From Paenibacillus sp. MAHUQ-63 (lineage in GTDB: Bacteria; Bacillota; Bacilli; Paenibacillales; NBRC-103111): 64,000 nucleotides of DNA. Below are positions 1 to 8,523 of this stretch, in pieces. The DNA lies in assembly GCF_028765165.1 (NCBI RefSeq), contig NZ_JARADB010000002.1, positions 372,001 to 436,000 on the forward strand, written 5' to 3'. Numbering within the stretch: the first letter of the stretch is position 1; each line of letters begins with the position of its first letter. Both the position numbers and the translations under genes were made by a program. The notes under the pieces were generated by a model that was given only the letters and a program-made list of their open reading frames with translations, was not told the DNA's origin and searched no databases.

Positions 1-1
1 G

Positions 2-832
2 GCTTTGCAAGGCAAAGTTGTCGTGATTACTGGAGGAGCGGGCGTGCTATGCCGAGTGATGGCGCTTGAATTGGCGCGCCAGGGCGGACGAATTGCGATT
101 CTCAACCGTTCCGTGGAGAAAGGTCAAGAGGTCGTGGCTGAAATTGCCGCAGCGGGCGGCGAAGCGATTGCCGTTTCCTGCGACGTGACGGACGAGGCGA
201 GCGTCAAGCAAGCGGCGGAGGCGGTGCTGGGGCAGCTCGGACCGTGCGATATTCTGATCAACGGAGCAGGGGGCAATCATCCGAGCGCGAACACGACGAA
301 TGAGACGTTCAAACTGGAGGATTTGACGAATCCGGACGTTCAATCTTTCTATGATCTTAGCGTCACAGGCTTCCGCAATGTGCTGGATTTGAACTTCGTC
401 GGCACATTGATTCCGACACAAATTTTCACTAGACAGATGATCGGCCGAGAGCATGCGACAGTGATCAATATTTCCTCTATGAGCGCGCCTTCGCCGATGA
501 CGAAGGTACCGGCATACAGTGCTGCGAAGGCTGCTATCGACAATTTCACGCAGTGGCTGGCCGTGCATATGGCGGAGAGCGGCATCCGCGTGAATGCGAT
601 CGCGCCGGGCTTCTTCTTGACGAAGCAGAACGAGAAGCTGCTGCTGAAGGAAGACGGCTCGCTTACCGAGCGCTCGCATAAGATCATCACCCATACGCCG
701 ATGCGCAGATTCGGCAAGCCGGAGGATCTGCTCGGCACGCTGCTGTGGCTGACCGATCCGAACATGTCCGGTTTCGTCACCGGCGCGACGATTCCGGTGG
801 ATGGCGGATTTATGGCTTATTCCGGCGTATAA
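2..832 (+). CDS. SDR family oxidoreductase, D-mannonate oxidoreductase-like (5' partial)
   Basis: NAD(P)-dependent short-chain dehydrogenase. The Rossmann glycine motif TGGAGVL lies at the start, NGAGG follows near residue 87, and the catalytic S...YSAAK is near residue 170. The C-terminal [12 protein letters not shown] is the usual end of this family. The [15 protein letters not shown] segment and the NHPSANT insertion resemble YjmF-type SDRs that interconvert D-fructuronate and D-mannonate in hexuronate catabolism. That substrate is inferred from resemblance. The frame is open to the window edge and the first residues (ALQGKVV) fall inside a normal SDR N-terminus, so the TTG at position 5 is probably not the start and a few residues lie upstream. 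A terminator follows at once, so this is the last gene of its unit. Confidence 0.8.
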   Translation, partial: ALQGKVVVITGGAGVLCRVMALELARQGGRIAILNRSVEKGQEVVAEIAAAGGEAIAVSCDVTDEASVKQAAEAVLGQLGPCDILINGAGGNHPSANTTNETFKLEDLTNPDVQSFYDLSVTGFRNVLDLNFVGTLIPTQIFTRQMIGREHATVINISSMSAPSPMTKVPAYSAAKAAIDNFTQWLAVHMAESGIRVNAIAPGFFLTKQNEKLLLKEDGSLTERSHKIITHTPMRRFGKPEDLLGTLLWLTDPNMSGFVTGATIPVDGGFMAYSGV

Positions 833-839
833 GCCCTTC

Positions 840-887
840 AGAGACTGTTCCAACGCAGAAGTTAGCGCGTTTGGATAGTCTCTTTTT
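840..887 (+). terminator. Intrinsic terminator after SDR gene
   Basis: AGAGACTGTTCCAA pairs with TTTGGATAGTCTCT across a 16-nt loop and is followed directly by a T run. It closes the SDR transcript. Confidence 0.8.
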
Positions 888-899
888 CATCAGAGAGGC

Positions 900-928
900 T
901 GTGATTCGTGCATACCGCAAGGTATAAT
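900..928 (+). promoter_or_regulatory. Possible sigma-A promoter for PPOX gene
   Basis: A perfect TATAAT lies at 923-928. A weak -35 (TGTGAT, 900-905) sits 17 nt upstream. The next gene starts 34 nt downstream, after a GAGAGGGA ribosome binding site. Confidence 0.5.
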
Positions 929-961
929 GTGGGAAACAGCCTATAGTTAAGAGAGGGACTT

Positions 962-1606
962 ATGATGCACACACAATTTCACGATGTAATCGCCTCCCAA
1001 GAGCAATTCGAGGAGCTTCGCGCGCTGTGCGGGAACCCGAGTCAGCGGGCCGCCGATAAAGTGATTTCGCATCTCGATCGTCATTGCCGGGAGTTTATTG
1101 CCAAGTCACCGTTCCTGACACTGGCTACAGCAGACCGGGACGGCCGCTGCGACGTATCGCCGCGTGGAGACGCCCCCGGCTTCGTGCAGGTGCTGGATGA
1201 GGGCAGGCTGTTCATACCGGAGCGTCCGGGCAACCGGAGAATGGATTCCATTCACAATATAATGACCAATCCGTATATCGGACTTATCTTTTTCATACCG
1301 GGACTGGGGGAGACTTTGCGGGTCAACGGGCGAGCCTGTATTAGCCGTGACCCTGAGCTGCTTGAACGAACCGCTGTGAACGGGCGAGCACCCCTGTTCG
1401 GAATTGGCGTCGTCGTTGAGGAGTGTTACATGCACTGTGCCAAAGCCATGATCCGCTCGGGCTTATGGTCGCCGGAGTCGTGGATTTCCCGGGAAGCGCT
1501 GCCTTCCCCTGCGCAAATGCTGATCGATCATGCGAAGCTCCGGAATACGAACGCCGAGCAAGTGGCCAAAGAGCTGAATGAAAGCTATGTGAACAGGCTA
1601 TATTGA
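962..1606 (+). CDS. Pyridoxamine 5'-phosphate oxidase family (FMN-binding) protein
   Basis: A 214-aa protein of the PPOX split-barrel fold, closest in appearance to the MSMEG_1061-type subgroup of FMN-dependent flavoproteins. Visible family marks are FLTLATADRDGRCDVSPRGD (about residues 50-70), followed by IPERPGNRRMDS and the NPYIGLIFFIPG strand. These form the flavin-binding barrel. The C-terminal part (CAKAMIRSGLW) is typical of this subgroup. Members are cytosolic flavin reductases or oxidases, usually of unknown substrate. The ATG has a purine-rich GAGAGGGA site 7 nt upstream, and a second ATG follows directly. It is monocistronic, between its own promoter and a hairpin. Confidence 0.85.
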   Translation: MMHTQFHDVIASQEQFEELRALCGNPSQRAADKVISHLDRHCREFIAKSPFLTLATADRDGRCDVSPRGDAPGFVQVLDEGRLFIPERPGNRRMDSIHNIMTNPYIGLIFFIPGLGETLRVNGRACISRDPELLERTAVNGRAPLFGIGVVVEECYMHCAKAMIRSGLWSPESWISREALPSPAQMLIDHAKLRNTNAEQVAKELNESYVNRLY

Positions 1607-1611
1607 ATAGT

Positions 1612-1643
1612 GGGCTGCCGTGCTGCGATCGGCGGTCTTTTTT
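1612..1643 (+). terminator. Short hairpin with T run after PPOX gene
   Basis: CTGCCG (1615-1620) can pair with CGGCGG (1630-1635), with one wobble, and a T-rich tail follows. The stem is short, so this is a weak call. Confidence 0.5.
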
Positions 1644-1723
1644 CTTTTGGCATGCGGATCGCTGAGTTCGTATCGCTAGCATGCGCGCCGGCAAAGTCTT
1701 GAGTAAAAAAAAATTCCTGTAGA

Positions 1724-1752
1724 TGCAACCTTTCTTGAAACTCCTCCGTTTA
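1724..1752 (+). promoter_or_regulatory. Possible ECF-sigma promoter before SLH gene
   Basis: TGCAACCTTT at 1724-1733 and CCGTTTA at 1746-1752 put an AAC and a CGT 17 nt apart. This is the usual layout of extracytoplasmic-function sigma promoters (AAC about 16-17 nt from CGT). No sigma-A promoter is as good in the gap. Which sigma factor would use it is unknown. Confidence 0.4.
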
Positions 1753-1807
1753 GTAGTTAACTCGAGAGAGTTATAAAAAATAACGAAATAAAAGGAGAGA
1801 AGTTACT

Positions 1808-2716
1808 GTGAAAAAGTTAGCTAAAGCCGCATTATCAACCGTCCTTTTGGGAGCCATGTCGTTTAATACGGCATTTGCCTTCTCCGACGTAGAAGCCGGA
1901 CAAGCCGAGGCGATTAACGCCCTTCGTGACCGTGGCGTCGTGAGCGGAGTGGACAACGATCGTTTCGTACCAAAGGGTAAAATCAGCTATGCGCAAAGCG
2001 TGCAATTGATCGTGAAAGGGCTGGATCTGAACCTGGATACGCTGCGTTTCGTCAAACAGCCGCTTGCCTCCGATTTCTATACGAATATCGCGAATGATTC
2101 ATGGTACGCTCAAGCGTTCATTATCGCTCATTTCAACGGGGTAGAGCTTCCGAAGGATGTCAATCCGAACGCCTCCATCACGCGGGAGCAATTCGGCGAA
2201 CTGCTCATTCGCGCTTTGGAGAAGAAGGGCAATTTCCCCATGATCAACATCGTCCCTGCCGAGATCAAGGATGCGGATCAGATCACACCAGAGTACCAAG
2301 GCGCGCTTCAACGCTTGCTGAAGTACAAAATTGCCGAGCTGGATAAAAACGGCAAGTTTAACCCGAAAGCGGAACTGACGCGCGGCGAAGCGGCTTCTTG
2401 GGTTTATCAAGCAAGCAAAGTGCTCGCAGCCCACGCGCAAAAACCGCCGGTAGTAACGGAGAACGTTACCGTGACGGTGGAGAAGGTCAATGACGACGTC
2501 AACAAAGTGACATTGTCCCGTGAATCCAAGCCGACTGCAGGTTATGCGATCGACATTACGGGGATCAGCTTCGAGTCGGACGGCCGTGCGGTGATCACGT
2601 ACACGTTGACGGATCCGCAGCCGGATTCGATGAATGCGCAAGTCGTTACCGAGGCTAAAGCGGTAACGTATGTTTCTTCCAAATACAATGCTGTTGCCGA
2701 GCCGGCAGCGAAATAA
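1808..2716 (+). CDS. Secreted S-layer-homology (SLH) protein with PrcB-like C-terminal domain
   Basis: A 302-aa exported protein with a GTG start behind AAAGGAGAG. Residues 1-25 are a signal peptide (positive MKKLAK, hydrophobic core, AFA cleavage site). Three degenerate SLH modules follow (FSDVEAGQA... about 26-75; NDSWYAQAF... about 95-140; IKDADQITPEY... about 155-205). These normally bind pyruvylated secondary cell-wall polymer, so the protein should sit on the cell surface. Residues of about 215-295 (SRESKPTAGYAIDI ... VTYVSSKYNAV) look like the PrcB C-terminal domain known from protease-complex subunits; this is by eye. The role is unproven: a surface-anchored small binding or inhibitor domain. 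It is monocistronic, with its own terminator and a possible ECF promoter. Confidence 0.85.
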   Translation: MKKLAKAALSTVLLGAMSFNTAFAFSDVEAGQAEAINALRDRGVVSGVDNDRFVPKGKISYAQSVQLIVKGLDLNLDTLRFVKQPLASDFYTNIANDSWYAQAFIIAHFNGVELPKDVNPNASITREQFGELLIRALEKKGNFPMINIVPAEIKDADQITPEYQGALQRLLKYKIAELDKNGKFNPKAELTRGEAASWVYQASKVLAAHAQKPPVVTENVTVTVEKVNDDVNKVTLSRESKPTAGYAIDITGISFESDGRAVITYTLTDPQPDSMNAQVVTEAKAVTYVSSKYNAVAEPAAK

Positions 2717-2724
2717 GAACGTAT

Positions 2725-2757
2725 AGCGCCACTCCTGTATGGGGGGGCGCTTTTTTT
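2725..2757 (+). terminator. Intrinsic terminator after SLH gene
   Basis: AGCGCC pairs with GGCGCT over a G-rich loop, followed by seven T residues. Confidence 0.85.
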
Positions 2758-2841
2758 AGGATATAAGAATTTATATGTTTTGTTTTGGGTTTGGGGTGAG
2801 TGAAGCTTACCCCTTAATTAAATTTTTGGTTTGGTAAAGGT

Positions 2842-2990
2842 ATGGACTCGAACTTACTGAAGCAACTATTTTTCGATGAGCATCGATACTGGGATGCCTT
2901 TGTAGAAAAGCATAAAGAACATATTCGACCTAACGTAGTGAAAGAAGTATAGAAATTTCGTGGCTGAGGGGATCCCCGAAACGGAAAAAT
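2842..2990 (+). pseudogene. IS91-family transposase N-terminal relic
   Basis: Reading from ATG 2842 gives MDSNLLKQLFFDEHRYWD, then KHKEHIRPNVVKEV, a TAG (2950-2952), KFRG, a TGA, then GDPRNGK. This follows the N-terminus of IS91-type transposases (a stretch ending NVxKEVEKFxxCGDPxxG before the zinc-binding domain) with two codons changed to stops: Glu to TAG and Cys to TGA. No further homology is visible after about 2990 and no element ends are recognisable. It is a decayed insertion remnant. The rest of the 2,758-3,433 gap holds only repeats and a hairpin, listed separately. Confidence 0.65.
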
Positions 2991-3080
2991 GGAGCCGAGC
3001 TTTCTTGATCTGCGGCGTGGCGTGGCGGGGCTCTCTCGTTGAGGGAGCCGAGCTTTCCTTGGTCAGCCGCAGGTCGTAAC

Positions 3081-3262
3081 TGGAATTTCTCCCGTTATTC
3101 GCGAGAAAATTAGCCCAGTTGTACGAATAAAGGGAATTCCTCCCGTTAATTCATCCTCATTTCGCGTACAGGCTGCGAGTACGGGCTGAATAACGGGAGG
3201 AATTCCTGTTATTCAGCATTTGAGGATCCGCCAGGCTGCATGTAACAGGAGAAATTCCCGCT
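3081..3262. repeat. Cluster of GGAATTYCTCCCGTTA intergenic repeats, both orientations
   Basis: Four related motifs occur: GGAATTTCTCCCGTTATTC near 3081, GGAATTCCTCCCGTTAATTC near 3133, the inverse AATAACGGGAGGAATTCC near 3189, and a weaker TAACAGGAGAAATTCCCG near 3243. The second and third form a large inverted repeat. No coding potential is seen. The layout resembles small palindromic intergenic repeats common in this bacterial family. Confidence 0.6.
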
Positions 3263-3363
3263 ATGGGCGGGACTCTCGGTAGAGGCTTGGCTCTCTTAGA
3301 GGAGCTGAACTTGCTTGTTATTGTCGCTCGGCTGCGAGATACATTCTGGATGTTTGAAACAGG

Positions 3364-3400
3364 AAGAAGGTGCATGCTGACGATGAGCATGCACCTTCTT
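3364..3400 (-). terminator. 15-bp perfect hairpin downstream of 52-aa gene
   Basis: AAGAAGGTGCATGCT (3364-3378) and its exact complement (3386-3400) flank a 7-nt loop. It lies 34 bp past the stop of the minus-strand small gene. The T tail in that direction is weak (CCTGTTTC), so termination is probable but not certain. Confidence 0.6.
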
Positions 3401-3433
3401 GATTGCGGGAATGTCCCGGCCTTTCCGAACCTT

Positions 3434-3592
3434 TTACCGATGCTCGATGAGGTCGATAGCCCCCAAAACAACGTGAGCCAGTCCGAATCCCAGCACACCA
3501 GTTGCAGCAAGCTTATACTTGCTTCCCAGTAAGGAAGCGGCAGAAGCAGTTACGACAGTCCCGAGAACAGCAGGGATTAAACCTTCACGCAT
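3434..3592 (-). CDS. Small hydrophobic protein, 52 aa, function unknown
   Basis: The ATG at 3592 has GGGAGTG placed correctly upstream and opens a 52-codon frame beginning MREGLIPAVLGTVVTASAA and ending GLAHVVLGAIDLIEHR. Most of the length is hydrophobic and glycine/alanine rich, enough for one membrane-spanning or amphipathic segment, with a charged C-terminal tail. A hairpin follows the stop. I recall similar small hypothetical proteins with the MREGLIP start and a LIEHR end in Paenibacillaceae but know no function. The case for it being real rests on start, ribosome site, terminator and residue pattern. Confidence 0.65.
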   Translation of the reverse strand: MREGLIPAVLGTVVTASAASLLGSKYKLAATGVLGFGLAHVVLGAIDLIEHR

Positions 3593-3712
3593 GTTTGATC
3601 ACTCCCATTGGTTAGTTGGAAAGACAAAGCTTAGTGTGAAACAAAAGCACACAAATTATCCGCACGGCCGGGACGAAGAACAAACGTGCATCCAGACCGG
3701 TATCTATACCTA

Positions 3713-4522
3713 CTATGCCTGCGCCAACAACTCCTGCAAAAATAATTTCGATCTTTTATAATCTTCGATCATAGACCGCAGGGGCTCCATGCCCGGAGGA
3801 TGCCACAATTCAAGTGCAAGCCAGCCCTCGTAGCTGATGTCCTTGACCGCACGAATCAGTTCATCGAAGGCAATGCTGCCCTCGAGCAGATCTTCCGCCG
3901 GCATCCGGCCCGCTTGATTGCGCAGATGGAAATAATGAATCCGCTCCGGAAAGCTGCGAATCCAGGCGATCGGATCGCATCCGGCAACCGTGGCCCAAGC
4001 GGTGTCCACGCATAGTCCGACGGCCGGGTCTGCGTACTTGACGACCGATCGCAAGTCGCCTTCGGCATGATAGGGATCGGCTGCATGGTTATGCAGGCTG
4101 ACGCGGATGCCGAGCGGGGCGACTTTTCTGGCGATTTCGGACAAGTTCTCCCCCTGCCTGATGAAATGCTCCTCTTTCTTCGGAATCGGATGCGTCCAGC
4201 TGCCCCATGGATCGGCGTTCAGGAGCAAATGCTTCCCGCCTGCCGCCGCGAGTCTTGCCGCGTAGGGGGCGATGCAAGTCTCATAATCAAGCTTCTCGAA
4301 AGGCTCGTGAATTTGTAAGCCAAGATACGAAGCGGATACCGCCAAGCAGTACTTCCGGGCTAGAGCGAGCTTCTCAGGGGTTGCGTCGATTTCTACAGCA
4401 TCAAGCCCGGCTTCCGCACATTCGCGCAGCAGATCGTCCCAGCTATGTGGCTCCGGTCTGCCGTCTCTTTGCCAACGTTCCGTCCAACCGTACATATTGG
4501 TGGCAAATCCAAGGATATTCAT
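3713..4522 (-). CDS. Sugar phosphate isomerase/epimerase (AP-endonuclease-2 TIM-barrel)
   Basis: A 269-aa xylose-isomerase-like TIM-barrel protein (MNILGFATNMYGW start). Metal ligands of the fold are apparent: DAVEIDAT early, SLHNHAADPYH (the HNH region), CVDTAW, HYFHLRNQ, and the final LALELWHPPG. Enzymes of this class isomerise or epimerise free or phosphorylated sugars, or act as inosose dehydratases; the substrate is not readable. The ATG at 4522 overlaps the stop of the upstream oxidoreductase gene (ATGA), implying translational coupling. A longer in-frame opening to 4861 exists but runs over that gene and is not the start. It probably acts with the oxidoreductase in conversion of one sugar or cyclitol. 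Confidence 0.85.
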   Translation of the reverse strand: MNILGFATNMYGWTERWQRDGRPEPHSWDDLLRECAEAGLDAVEIDATPEKLALARKYCLAVSASYLGLQIHEPFEKLDYETCIAPYAARLAAAGGKHLLLNADPWGSWTHPIPKKEEHFIRQGENLSEIARKVAPLGIRVSLHNHAADPYHAEGDLRSVVKYADPAVGLCVDTAWATVAGCDPIAWIRSFPERIHYFHLRNQAGRMPAEDLLEGSIAFDELIRAVKDISYEGWLALELWHPPGMEPLRSMIEDYKRSKLFLQELLAQA

Positions 4523-5616
4523 GAACGCACCTCCTGATCGCGATGTATGGTGATCGTCTGCGGCTTCATACCGGTCTGCGCACAATCGTACAGCGCCCTG
4601 ATGAGCAGGAAATGGTCGAAGGCTCGGCGGTTTACATTGGAGAAGGAAGGAAGACCTTTGACGGATTGATAAAAATGCAGCAGCGGATGATCGAAAATGG
4701 TCGTTGGCAGCCTCGGCGGCATCTCCGCCATATGCTCTGCCAGCTTGCCTTCCTGATCCCGCCGGATATATACCGGCTGCCGGGAGTCGAACGGCGTCCA
4801 ACTGACCGAACCGCGCGTACCTTCGATTTCGGCTCGAACATATTCCTTGCCGTGTGCGCACGAGGCGCGTTCGTAATGCACATGAACGGAAGGCAGGCCG
4901 TTGCGGTGGAACGTCATGCTGGCGCCGACATGGGTTTCCACGTCAAAAGAGAGGTCCGCCGGATCGGCGCTTGTGACCGGCTTCGCTAGCCATGCGGACT
5001 CGATGTCGACGGCGACTGGATCGAGAACATCCAGCAAGGCGGACATATCATAGGGTCCCCAATCCATGAGGACGCCGCCGCCGCTTTTGCTGCTGTCAAG
5101 GAACCAAGGGCTCTCGGGCTGATATTCGATGCCCGAACGGCCGCGTTCCCATTTGTTCACGAACGTCATATGGTAGATGTCGCCCAGCTCGCCGGAGCGG
5201 ACGATTCGCTTCGTCGCCTCCATGTGGTGCATGCCCTTGAACCGTACGCTGCAGCAGCCAAGCAGTCTGGAGTGCGCGTTCGCCGTCGCCAGCATAAGCT
5301 CCGCTTCCTCCATGTTCATGGCCAGCGGCTTCTCGCACAGGACATGGCGTCCGGACTTCAGGGCAGCAACGGCTAGCTGGACATGGGCGAATGGCGGTGT
5401 ACCTACGATGACGACATCATCCTCGCGCGGCGGCTCGCTGTCCAGCATGTCTTGGGCGCTGCCGAATGTTAAAACGCCCGGGAACTTTTCCAGAAACGCC
5501 GCTATGGCGTTAGGGTTCGGATCGGCTGCGCGAAGCTCGGCCGGCTCCGGGAGCTTCGCGGCCGCTTCCGCATGCGTACGGGAAATAACGCCGACACCGA
5601 TTAAATAGATTCTCAT
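4519..5616 (-). CDS. Gfo/Idh/MocA family oxidoreductase
   Basis: A 365-aa NAD(P)-dependent sugar or cyclitol dehydrogenase. The N-terminal Rossmann fold starts MRIYLIGVGVISRTHAEA (the usual second glycine position is altered, GVGVIS). VLCEKPLA near residue 95 carries the family's conserved Lys, and the C-terminal alpha/beta domain follows. I chose ATG 5616 because GAGGTGAT lies 8 nt upstream; an in-frame extension to 5649 has no ribosome site. It is first of a two-gene operon with the isomerase, divergent from the AraC regulator, which is the likely controller. Confidence 0.9.
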   Translation of the reverse strand: MRIYLIGVGVISRTHAEAAAKLPEPAELRAADPNPNAIAAFLEKFPGVLTFGSAQDMLDSEPPREDDVVIVGTPPFAHVQLAVAALKSGRHVLCEKPLAMNMEEAELMLATANAHSRLLGCCSVRFKGMHHMEATKRIVRSGELGDIYHMTFVNKWERGRSGIEYQPESPWFLDSSKSGGGVLMDWGPYDMSALLDVLDPVAVDIESAWLAKPVTSADPADLSFDVETHVGASMTFHRNGLPSVHVHYERASCAHGKEYVRAEIEGTRGSVSWTPFDSRQPVYIRRDQEGKLAEHMAEMPPRLPTTIFDHPLLHFYQSVKGLPSFSNVNRRAFDHFLLIRALYDCAQTGMKPQTITIHRDQEVRS

Positions 5617-5765
5617 GATATAATCACCTCGTTGACGTATTATTAACATCCATTAATTCCACTCTAGCACAGGCAGCCTAGCGGATTCTCTTCCGGATCG
5701 GGGATAAAACTCGTCATTTTGTCCGCCGGGTTTTTCAGACGTGCAGCAGGGAGGAGGTCATCGTT

Positions 5766-6602
5766 ATGTATGTGGAAAAGCTCATATTAAGCCGCTCATT
5801 AGCGTTTTGCCCAGTGGAGGGTTCCCCGGATCCCCATGATTTGCATGTGCATGATTGCTTGGAGGTCGGCGTTCTGCTGAAGGATGAACTGATTTACAAG
5901 TTCGGCGGTCATACGTACCGGGGACAGCCGGGTGACGTATTCGTGTGCAGGCCATTCGAACCGCATTGGAGCTATGCGCTGCCGGGACGGACGTTCGAAT
6001 CGATACTCGTCCTGTTCAGCCCCTCCTTGCTTCGGCAGCTGCCGGACGGGGGCAGGCTGCTGCTGCCATTCTACACGCAGATGAGCATACCGCCATTGAT
6101 CCCGGCTCATACTTCTTATGCGCAGAACATCCGGGATGCGGCAGTGCGGGCGGCAGAGGCTCAAGCCCGGCAATCCAGCTCTTGGATGACGCGGCAGTAC
6201 ATGCATCTAATCGCGATTCTGCTGGAAATCGAGCAGTTCGCAGCTGAATTTCAGGCGGAGAAGCAGACCGGGAATTGGAATGCCTCCGTTTCGGATACGG
6301 TAGGATTCCTGCTCGAGCATTACCAAGAGGCGCTGGATACGGACATGCTCGTGGGCAAATCCGGGCTGGGGAGAACGTCTTTCTTCGCGCAATTCGGAGC
6401 ATTGACAGGTCAAACGCCTCATGAATTCGTGAACCGACTGCGCCTGCAGCACGCCATGGATTTGCTGCGCACATCCCGGCTTTCGATGATCGAAGTGGCG
6501 GAAAGCAGCGGCTTTCAATCGCTCAGCACGTTCAATAAGCAATTCAAGCAGCATATCGGCGTAGCCCCGCGGGAATACCGCAGGGCTTATCCGGTGTTAT
6601 GA
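5766..6602 (+). CDS. AraC family transcriptional regulator with cupin sensor
   Basis: A 278-aa regulator. The N-terminal half is a cupin-like ligand domain (HDLHVHDCLEVGVL, YRGQPGDVFVCRPFEPHW). The C-terminal two helix-turn-helix motifs span about residues 180-275, with the standard second HTH GFQSLSTFNKQFKQHIGVAPREYR. ATG 5766 follows GGGAGGAGG. It is transcribed away from the oxidoreductase/isomerase pair across a 149-bp gap and ends before the GH51 gene, so it probably activates one or both in response to a sugar. Confidence 0.9.
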   Translation: MYVEKLILSRSLAFCPVEGSPDPHDLHVHDCLEVGVLLKDELIYKFGGHTYRGQPGDVFVCRPFEPHWSYALPGRTFESILVLFSPSLLRQLPDGGRLLLPFYTQMSIPPLIPAHTSYAQNIRDAAVRAAEAQARQSSSWMTRQYMHLIAILLEIEQFAAEFQAEKQTGNWNASVSDTVGFLLEHYQEALDTDMLVGKSGLGRTSFFAQFGALTGQTPHEFVNRLRLQHAMDLLRTSRLSMIEVAESSGFQSLSTFNKQFKQHIGVAPREYRRAYPVL

Positions 6603-6630
6603 ACCGTCAGGGGAAGACTGGCGGTTTTTT
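6602..6630 (+). terminator. Intrinsic terminator after AraC gene
   Basis: AACCGTCAG pairs with CTGGCGGTT over a 7-nt loop and runs into a T run. It overlaps the last base of the stop codon. Confidence 0.85.
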
Positions 6631-6654
6631 ACTTGTGGATTTTCAAAAAAACGG

Positions 6655-6683
6655 TTGCAAAAGCAGAAGGATCCCCTTAATAT
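6655..6683 (+). promoter_or_regulatory. Sigma-A-type promoter for GH51 gene
   Basis: TTGCAA (6655-6660), a 17-nt spacer, then TAATAT (6678-6683). It lies between the AraC terminator and the GH51 start. Confidence 0.65.
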
Positions 6684-6751
6684 AAGAATTAATTGAATTC
6701 ATGATATTGCTTATCGATTAATAAAAACATTAATTTGAGGAGTGATTTTAC

Positions 6752-8242
6752 TTGAGCAATCGGATCACCATCAACGCCGATAGGGCGAAAGGGACGATTA
6801 ACCGCAACATTTATGGACATTTCTCCGAGCACCTGGGACGTTGTATTTATGAAGGATTATGGGTTGGCGAGGATTCGGAGATCCCGAACACGAACGGCAT
6901 TCGGAACGATGTCGCTGCGGCGTTGAAACGAATGAAGATCCCTGTTCTTCGTTGGCCCGGCGGCTGTTTCGCGGACGAATATCATTGGAAAGACGGCATC
7001 GGTCCCAAAGAAAACCGCAAGCGCATGATCAATACGCACTGGGGCGGCGTAGTGGAGAACAACCATTTTGGAACGCATGAATTTATGATGCTCTGCGAAA
7101 TGCTGGATTGTGAGCCGTACATTAACGGGAACGTTGGCAGCGGCACCGTGCAAGAAATGTCCGAATGGGTGGAATATTTGACGTTCGAGGGCGTCTCTCC
7201 GATGGCTGAGCTGCGCGCTTCGAACGGCAGGGCCGAGCCGTGGAAGGTGAAGTACTTCGGCGTAGGCAATGAGAACTGGGGCTGCGGCGGCAACATGCGA
7301 CCGGAATATTATGCGGATCTGTACCGTCAGTTCCAGACGTATGTCCGCAACTATGGCAGCAACCGGATTCACAAAATTGCTTGCGGACCTAACACCGATG
7401 ATTATCATTGGATGGAAACGCTGATGAAGTCGGCCTCCCGTTTCATGGACTCCATTACGCTCCACTACTATACGGTGACGGATACTTGGCAGGAGAAAGG
7501 TCCTGCGACGGGTTTTCCTGAAGAGAAATTCCGCGTCGCTTTGAGGAAAGCGCTCTATATGGAGGAGCTGCTCAGCAAGCACTCCGCCATTATGGATCAG
7601 TACGATCCGGAGAAACGCGTCGGGCTGCTTGTGGATGAGTGGGGAACGTGGCACGATGTGGAGCCGGGGACGAATCCGGGCTTCCTGTATCAGCAGAATA
7701 CGATTCGCGATGCGCTTATCGCCGGGATGACGCTGAATATGTTCAACAGCCACTGCGACCGCGTGCAAATGGCGAACATTGCGCAGTTGGTGAACGTGCT
7801 GCAGGCCGTTATCCTTACGGAAGGCGAGAAAATGGTGCTAACCCCGACTTATCATGTTTTTGATATGTACAAGGTTCATCAGGATGCCGAGCTGCTGGAC
7901 ATTCATTCGTCCATAGCCGAGCTCGGTTCGGGTAAAGAGGCGATACCGCAAATCTCTGTTTCCGCCTCGAGGGATGCGGAAGGCCGAATCCACATTTCCT
8001 TATGCAATTTGGATCATGAGGCCGGTGCGCATGTAGCATTGGAGCTGCGGGGACTTACCGGCTCTATAGCCTCGATTACCGGGACAACCTTAACTTCCGA
8101 TGTGATCGACGGCCATAACACGTTCGAAGAGACGGACCGGGTAGCGCCGGTAACGTTTACTGCTTTCACATTGAATGGCGAGCAGCTTAGCGTGGAGCTT
8201 CCACCGATGTCGGTTACCGTTCTCGAGTTGCGGGCGGAGTAG
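6752..8242 (+). CDS. Alpha-N-arabinofuranosidase, GH51
   Basis: A 496-aa intracellular retaining arabinofuranosidase that removes terminal L-arabinofuranose from arabinan or arabinoxylan oligosaccharides. The family signature starts at [19 protein letters not shown]. The acid/base Glu is E174 in [11 protein letters not shown], and the nucleophile is E296 in [12 protein letters not shown]-terminal beta-sandwich ends in SVTVLELR. There is no signal peptide, as is normal for GH51. The TTG start has GAGGAGTG 10 nt upstream. Length matches the family (about 500 aa). A promoter and the AraC gene lie directly upstream, and a small cysteine-rich gene follows after 5 nt. Confidence 0.95.
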   Translation: MSNRITINADRAKGTINRNIYGHFSEHLGRCIYEGLWVGEDSEIPNTNGIRNDVAAALKRMKIPVLRWPGGCFADEYHWKDGIGPKENRKRMINTHWGGVVENNHFGTHEFMMLCEMLDCEPYINGNVGSGTVQEMSEWVEYLTFEGVSPMAELRASNGRAEPWKVKYFGVGNENWGCGGNMRPEYYADLYRQFQTYVRNYGSNRIHKIACGPNTDDYHWMETLMKSASRFMDSITLHYYTVTDTWQEKGPATGFPEEKFRVALRKALYMEELLSKHSAIMDQYDPEKRVGLLVDEWGTWHDVEPGTNPGFLYQQNTIRDALIAGMTLNMFNSHCDRVQMANIAQLVNVLQAVILTEGEKMVLTPTYHVFDMYKVHQDAELLDIHSSIAELGSGKEAIPQISVSASRDAEGRIHISLCNLDHEAGAHVALELRGLTGSIASITGTTLTSDVIDGHNTFEETDRVAPVTFTAFTLNGEQLSVELPPMSVTVLELRAE

Positions 8243-8247
8243 CTGAC

Positions 8248-8520
8248 ATGCCGGAGAATCGCCAGTGCAAAGGATGCCGGGACGACTTCAGGGTAACCGA
8301 AGCGCACATAGCGAAAATGCTGACGGCGCCTATGTTTCAGACGGACGCTTGCGTGCCTGATGACGTCTACCGCGAGCGGTTGGAGATGTGCTATCAGTGT
8401 CCCAAGCTGGTTGGCGGGACAACCTGCTCGCTCTGCGGCTGTATCGTGCGGGTCAGCGCCAAGCTTAAGGACAAAAGCTGCCCGTATCCGGGTGCTGCGG
8501 GCTGGCAGCGATATGCATAA
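8248..8520 (+). CDS. Small cysteine-rich protein, DUF6171-like
   Basis: A 90-aa protein with a likely treble-clef or zinc-ribbon arrangement. CKGCRD is at the N-terminus, then CYQCPKL, TTCSLCGC and a final C before the Trp-containing end. The eight or so paired cysteines suggest metal binding. The pattern is that of the DUF6171 family, whose function is unknown. ATG 8248 has GGAGTAG upstream. It lies 5 nt after the GH51 stop, so it is co-transcribed, although no functional link to arabinose use is known. A terminator follows. Confidence 0.75.
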   Translation: MPENRQCKGCRDDFRVTEAHIAKMLTAPMFQTDACVPDDVYRERLEMCYQCPKLVGGTTCSLCGCIVRVSAKLKDKSCPYPGAAGWQRYA

Positions 8521-8523
8521 GGG

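Noticed and set aside
4522-4861. N-terminal extension of the sugar isomerase
   Set aside because: The extension lies inside the upstream oxidoreductase gene; the ATG at 4522 with ATGA overlap is the natural start.
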